Assembly: GCF_035575815.1 (NCBI RefSeq)
Contig: NZ_DATLXO010000194.1
Span: 1 to 32,894 of the forward strand
Length of the DNA stretch: 32,894 nt
Direction of reading: 5' to 3'
Source: Iamia sp035575815
GTDB taxonomy: Bacteria; Actinomycetota; Acidimicrobiia; Acidimicrobiales; Iamiaceae
A program made the position numbers and the translations under genes. This document shows, in pieces, positions 29,401-32,894 of the stretch (position 1 is its first letter; the number at the start of each line of letters is the position of its first letter). Under the pieces are notes generated by a model. The model was not told where the DNA came from. It made no database searches and saw only the letters and a program-made list of their open reading frames with translations.

Positions 29401-31731
29401 TCAGCGCAGCGAGCGGGCGACGCGCTGCAGGTCGTCGGGGGAGAGGTCGCCGGCGACGGTGAAGGCCACCTCGCCATCCGCGCCCCAGATCGACGGCAGG
29501 GCGGTGCCGCCGGCCACCATCCGGGAGGAGACGTCGCGGAAGGGCCCCGAGCCCAGGGTGATCTCCTCGGGCACCACGTCGGCCTCGCCGCGGTCGAACG
29601 GGTCGTCCCACACCTCCCCCGCCTCGACCGGTGATGGCCGCACGGTGATCACGAGCTGCTGCGGACCGTAGGCGTAGCGCAGCGACACGATCCGGCTGGC
29701 CTCGTTCACCGCCGCCCCGGTGAACACGAAGGTGTCGCTGCCCCCGGGCAGGTAGTCGGGGGTGAGCGGCGCCAGGTCGATGCGGCCCTGGAGCTCGCTG
29801 ATCGCGAGCGGTGCGAAGCCCCGGTCGACCGGTGGGGGAGCCTCCGGGGGCACGGACTGGGTGAAGCTGGGTTCCGCGACGTCGAGGACGACGTCGCGGA
29901 AGCGCAGCTCGCGGATCGTCTCGCCGCCGCGGGTCCAGGTGATCCTCACCGGCACCAGGTCCTCGGCGTCCACGAGGTAGCTGATGGCGGTCTCGTCCGC
30001 GAGGGTGCCCGTCAGGCGCAGCACGGCGCGGCCGTTGACCTCGGTGCGTTCGGGCTCCTCGTCGTCCTCGCCGGACACCGCCCGGGCCGCGATGCCCAGG
30101 TCGTCGAGGGGCAGGTCGGCTCGGAGGGGGGACGGGTCGGGCGGCCCGGGTGCGACCCCCTGCTCGTCGCGGGGCGGGGAGCCGGTCACGGTGTCGCGAA
30201 ACGTCGCGGACCGGGCGTCGTAGGTGGTCAGGCGAGAGATGGAGCCATCCGCGACCCGGAAGGACCCGTCGGCCCCGACCATGACCTCGAAGGTCGCATC
30301 GCTGCGCTCGCCCTCACCGTCGACGGCCATGCGTTCGATGGTGGCTGACCATGTGGTGCCCTCGGCGAGGACGCCCATGCTGCGCCGCCCGACGTCGGCC
30401 ACGCTGTCGCCCCGCACGGGGGTGCGGGCGTTGGACGCCGCCAGGTAGAGGCCTGCGATGAGGGCACCCAGCGCGCCCAGCACCACCAGCGCGGCGATGC
30501 CCTTGGCCAGCAGTCGGGGCCAGTTCCGGGGCGCGCGCTGGCGATCCGCCTCATCGACGAGCCCTTCGACCAGGTCGGGCCGCTTCTTGCGGGCGCGCGC
30601 CGGCGCCCGGCGTTGCATGGCGACCGGGGGCGCCTTGGCCGGGGTGAGCGACGGCGACGGGCCGCCGGGCTCGGGCAGGTTCGGTGGCGGCACGGCGGGA
30701 AGCGCCTCGCGCTCGACCCGGAGCCGTCGTCCCAGCTCGGGCCAGAACGTCGGCGGCACGGGGTCCGGGTCGAGCCCACCCCCGTCCTGGTCCCCTGAGA
30801 CCTCGTCGGGCCCGCGGTCGGTGCCCGCACGGAGGGCGTCGTGGAGGCTGGTGGCCTCGTCGGACCGGGCACCGGTGAACGGTTCGGCGGCGTCCTCCTC
30901 CTGGTTGCCCCCCGGCTCGTCGTGGGTCTCATCGTCGGGCTCGTCGGGCTCGTCGGGCTCGTCGGGCTCGTCGGCGGCGACGGCCTCGTGATCATGGGCC
31001 TCATCGTCGGACTCGTCGGCGGCGACGGCCTGGTGGTCGTGGGCCTCATCGTCGGACTCGTCGGCGGCGACGGCCTGGTGGTCATGGGAGCCTGGGAGGT
31101 CGTCCGCCTCGACGCCCGCTCCGGAGTCGTCGAGGGAGACAGAGGCCTCGGCCTCTGCGTCGGGCACGGCTGCATCGAGCCGATCCCTGACCCGGTCGGC
31201 CACCCCGGTGATGACCGTGGGTGACACGCCCAGGGCCTCGGCGACGGTCTCGGGCGGCAACCCGGCGCGCTCCACGAGGGCCCACACCGCTCGCTCCTCG
31301 GGGCGCAGGTCGGTGACGGCGAGGGCCAGTGGGTCGCCGCCGAGGCGGTCGGGTCGATCATCGCGGACGGCGCGCCGGCCGGGCGCGGGGTCCTGGCGGC
31401 GCTGGCGGCGGCGGATCTCGTGGCCGCACGCGATCCAGACGTGGTGGAGCAGGAAGGCGGTGCCGTCATCGGAGCCCTTGCGACGGGCCCGGTAGGCCCG
31501 GACGTAGGCCGCCAACAGGGTCTCGTCGACGGCGTGGCCGCCCAGCACCAGGTGGGCCAGGCGCCGGCCCTCCGGGTCGAGGCGCTCGAGGAGGGCGGCC
31601 CAGGCGCGGTTGCTGCCGGCCCGGGCCGCCGCCAGCATGCGATCGGCGGTGGGGTCGACGCCGGGCGGCGGCGGGTCCGGGCGGACGATCCCGTGCAGGG
31701 GCGGAGGCGGCGGGAAGGGGGGCAAGGTCAC
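29401..31731 (-). CDS. Sigma-like domain fused to membrane sensor with LolA/RseB-like domain
   Basis: A 776-residue protein of unusual build. Residues about 30-110 resemble sigma region 2 (RAWAALLERLDPEGRRLAHL; FLLHHVWIACGHEIRRRQRR); about 132-182 resemble region 4 (LRPEERAVWALVERAGLPPE; TVAEALGVSPTVITGVADRV). A long acidic linker (about 183-400) contains 15-residue repeats (DHQAVAADESDDEAH) and EPD repeats. One membrane helix follows at about 410-430 (KGIAALVVLGALGALIAG). The outer domain (about 440-640) is a beta-rich LolA/RseB-like fold (TTWSATIERMAVDGEGE; RFRDVVLDV), with a second conserved-looking tail to 776. The GTG 31731 start is chosen because earlier in-frame sequence is a shadow of the transpeptidase gene. 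The N-terminal part may bind RNA polymerase or DNA from the membrane; this is inference. Confidence 0.75.
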   Translation of the reverse strand: MTLPPFPPPPPLHGIVRPDPPPPGVDPTADRMLAAARAGSNRAWAALLERLDPEGRRLAHLVLGGHAVDETLLAAYVRAYRARRKGSDDGTAFLLHHVWIACGHEIRRRQRRQDPAPGRRAVRDDRPDRLGGDPLALAVTDLRPEERAVWALVERAGLPPETVAEALGVSPTVITGVADRVRDRLDAAVPDAEAEASVSLDDSGAGVEADDLPGSHDHQAVAADESDDEAHDHQAVAADESDDEAHDHEAVAADEPDEPDEPDEPDDETHDEPGGNQEEDAAEPFTGARSDEATSLHDALRAGTDRGPDEVSGDQDGGGLDPDPVPPTFWPELGRRLRVEREALPAVPPPNLPEPGGPSPSLTPAKAPPVAMQRRAPARARKKRPDLVEGLVDEADRQRAPRNWPRLLAKGIAALVVLGALGALIAGLYLAASNARTPVRGDSVADVGRRSMGVLAEGTTWSATIERMAVDGEGERSDATFEVMVGADGSFRVADGSISRLTTYDARSATFRDTVTGSPPRDEQGVAPGPPDPSPLRADLPLDDLGIAARAVSGEDDEEPERTEVNGRAVLRLTGTLADETAISYLVDAEDLVPVRITWTRGGETIRELRFRDVVLDVAEPSFTQSVPPEAPPPVDRGFAPLAISELQGRIDLAPLTPDYLPGGSDTFVFTGAAVNEASRIVSLRYAYGPQQLVITVRPSPVEAGEVWDDPFDRGEADVVPEEITLGSGPFRDVSSRMVAGGTALPSIWGADGEVAFTVAGDLSPDDLQRVARSLR
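30933..31092. repeat. 45-bp and 9-bp in-frame tandem repeats
   Basis: Units starting at 30967, 31012 and 31057 repeat every 45 bp (CTCGTCGGCGGCGACGGCCT core), and about four 9-bp GTCGGGCTC units precede them. They encode the HDHQAVAADESDDEA and EPD linker repeats of the sigma-like membrane protein. The near identity suggests recent expansion. Confidence 0.85.
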
Positions 31732-31771
31732 GGCATGTCGAGGCTGGCGGCCGGGGACGCCACCGTCGAGG

Positions 31772-31806
31772 ATCGCACACCGGGGATGCGTCCCCGGTGA
31801 TGCGAT
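31772..31806. promoter_or_regulatory. Inverted repeat in a divergent promoter region
   Basis: CACCGGGGA-TGCG-TCCCCGGTG (31778-31799) is a perfect 9-bp palindrome, flanked by ATCGCA and TGCGAT. It lies midway between the divergent starts at 31731 and 31845, where a shared regulator could bind. A hairpin role is possible but less likely upstream of both genes. Confidence 0.5.
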
Positions 31807-31844
31807 GGCCTCGCGGCGGCTGCGTCGGCAAGACTCCCTGCACC

Positions 31845-32894
31845 ATGCCACGCCAACGCCTGCCATCCGCATCGACCTGGCTCGCCGTCGCCCTTCTCGT
31901 CGTCGCCTCCGCCTGCTCGTCGGGCACTGACCGCACCGAGGCCACCGGAGGCGCCGCGGCCCCCACCGAGAGCACCAGCGGTCCCGAGACCTCGGCGGCC
32001 ACCGCCCCGTCGAGCCCTGCCCCCGCCGAGACCGCGACCCCCGGCACCACCGCGCCCCGCACGACGGCGCCTCCCACGACCACGACCGAGCCGCCTCCGA
32101 CCACCACGACGGCGCCACCGACCACCACGACCGAGCCGCCGCCGCCGACCACCACGACCGAGCCGCCGCCGACCACCACGACGGCGCCGCCGCCGCCGAC
32201 CACCACGACGGCGCCGGTCGAGGAGGGCAACCTCTCAGGCGGCGCCGAGGGCGAGCGCACCGAGGCCCTGCAGGTGGCGCTGGACGGCCTCGGTTTCGAC
32301 CCCGGCGAGCCCGACGGGCAGTTCGGCCTGAGCACCACCATGGCGGTGTGGGCTTTCCAGGCCCTCCACGGCCTCGGGAAGGACGGCGTGGTGACGCCCG
32401 AGCTCGAGGCGCAGATCCTCGGGGCGCCACCGATCGCCATGCTCCGCCCCGACCTGGGGCCCACCCACACCGAGATCGACCTCGACCGCCAGGTGCTGCT
32501 CGTCTGGGGCGACGGGGTGCTCGAGCTGGTCACCCACGTGTCGAGCGGCTCGGGCGTGGCCTACTGCGAGGACGGCAACTGCGGTGATGCCGTGACCCCC
32601 CTCGGCGACTACCGCTACCAGCGCCGCATCGTCGGCGAGCGCCACGCCCCCCTGGGCGTGCTCTACGACCCGGTGTACTTCAACGGGGGCATCGCCGTGC
32701 ACGGCGCTCCGTCGGTGCCCGACGGCCCCGCCTCCCACGGCTGCGTCCGCATCCCGATGCACATCTCGACCTACTTCCAGAGCCTGGTGGCGAACGGTGA
32801 GCCCATTGCGGTGTTCCGCGGCGGCACCGGACCTGGCGCGCCGGTGCCCCCGCCCGGCGGCCCGGCTGCACCCCCGCCGGCCGGGGCCGAGAAC
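31845..32894 (+). CDS. Lipoprotein L,D-transpeptidase with peptidoglycan-binding domain (partial)
   Basis: At least 350 residues, cut by the window end. A lipoprotein signal ends at VASAC (Cys at about residue 25). A Thr/Pro linker of (A/E)PPTTTT repeats covers about residues 60-125, followed by a PG_binding_1 domain (RTEALQVALDGLGFDPGEPD; AVWAFQALHG; about 137-180). The YkuD catalytic domain carries HGAPSVPDGPASHGCVRIP with His286, His298 and nucleophile Cys300. The enzyme makes 3-3 cross-links or attaches proteins to peptidoglycan outside the membrane and is carbapenem-sensitive in known members. The Pro/Gly-rich tail runs off the edge. It diverges from the sigma-like membrane protein. Confidence 0.93.
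   Translation, partial: MPRQRLPSASTWLAVALLVVASACSSGTDRTEATGGAAAPTESTSGPETSAATAPSSPAPAETATPGTTAPRTTAPPTTTTEPPPTTTTAPPTTTTEPPPPTTTTEPPPTTTTAPPPPTTTTAPVEEGNLSGGAEGERTEALQVALDGLGFDPGEPDGQFGLSTTMAVWAFQALHGLGKDGVVTPELEAQILGAPPIAMLRPDLGPTHTEIDLDRQVLLVWGDGVLELVTHVSSGSGVAYCEDGNCGDAVTPLGDYRYQRRIVGERHAPLGVLYDPVYFNGGIAVHGAPSVPDGPASHGCVRIPMHISTYFQSLVANGEPIAVFRGGTGPGAPVPPPGGPAAPPPAGAEN

Noticed and set aside
30933..31092. 45-bp repeats as a CRISPR or regulatory array
   Set aside because: Head-to-tail units without spacers, all in frame with a single protein.
32060..32218. Short tandem repeats as a possible CRISPR array
   Set aside because: They are in-frame Thr/Pro linker repeats of a lipoprotein, without unique spacers of constant length.
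31732..32430. Extension of the sigma-like membrane protein upstream of 31731
   Set aside because: This stretch is antisense to the L,D-transpeptidase, whose signal peptide and domains are clear; the Trp/Arg-rich reading is a shadow of its Thr/Pro repeats.

Overview
The window is a very high-GC chromosome segment. Gene content points to an actinobacterium: a DUF501-Ppx pair, CsoR, an F420-type LLM oxidoreductase, a Ser/Thr kinase paired with a sigma factor, Thr/Pro-rich lipoprotein linkers, and the Rv0501/Rv0502-like epimerase-acyltransferase pair. The gene style is closest to what I would expect of class Acidimicrobiia. That placement is inference; no rRNA or ribosomal protein gene is present. 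A recurring TANNNT box (often TAGCGT) lies 6-9 nt before many start codons and also 10 nt before the tRNA, which suggests that leaderless transcripts are common here.

Layout. 1-2817: a partial PP-loop ATPase-like gene (left edge, minus) diverges from DUF501 and ppx. 2818-3200: no intact gene, but a rhodanese tail remnant and an inverted repeat. 3201-3893: a RimJ-like acetyltransferase. 3955-8133: a copper operon on the minus strand, csoR-copZ-secreted His-rich protein-copA, behind a CsoR-type operator. 8187-10881: an acyltransferase-epimerase-crotonase operon. 11034-15704: a RecB-like Fe-S nuclease, a small unknown gene with a decayed tandem partial copy, a THUMP RNA methyltransferase, an LLM oxidoreductase and a DOPA-dioxygenase-like gene.

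15787-19340 is an old integration site. A tRNA-Leu(UAA) is followed at once by the last 35 codons of a tyrosine integrase, then by broken genes (deaminase, cupin, PIN domain and an unknown fragment). Intact cargo is mixed in: a small unknown protein, an adenylate-kinase-like NTPase, a Doc/RHH toxin-antitoxin pair and a GNAT. 19345-22257 holds a phosphotransferase (APH family) and a Tet(M)/Otr(A)-like ribosomal protection GTPase. They are preceded by a leader peptide gene and a hairpin that hides the GTPase ribosome-binding site, which reads as a translational attenuator.

22387-25789 carries an OmpA-like protein and lipoprotein pair, and a Ser/Thr kinase overlapping an ECF-type sigma factor, each set closed by a strong hairpin. 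25884-27954 has a self-regulated TetR gene, a nitronate monooxygenase-like gene and the Cys-rich tail of a lost NADH:flavin oxidoreductase. 27959-29352 has an unknown gene and a headless DUF4214 protein. At the right edge, a 776-residue protein joining a sigma-like domain, a repeat linker, one membrane helix and a LolA/RseB-like outer domain diverges from a lipoprotein L,D-transpeptidase that is cut by the window end. This pair could form an envelope-sensing and wall-remodelling unit (inference).
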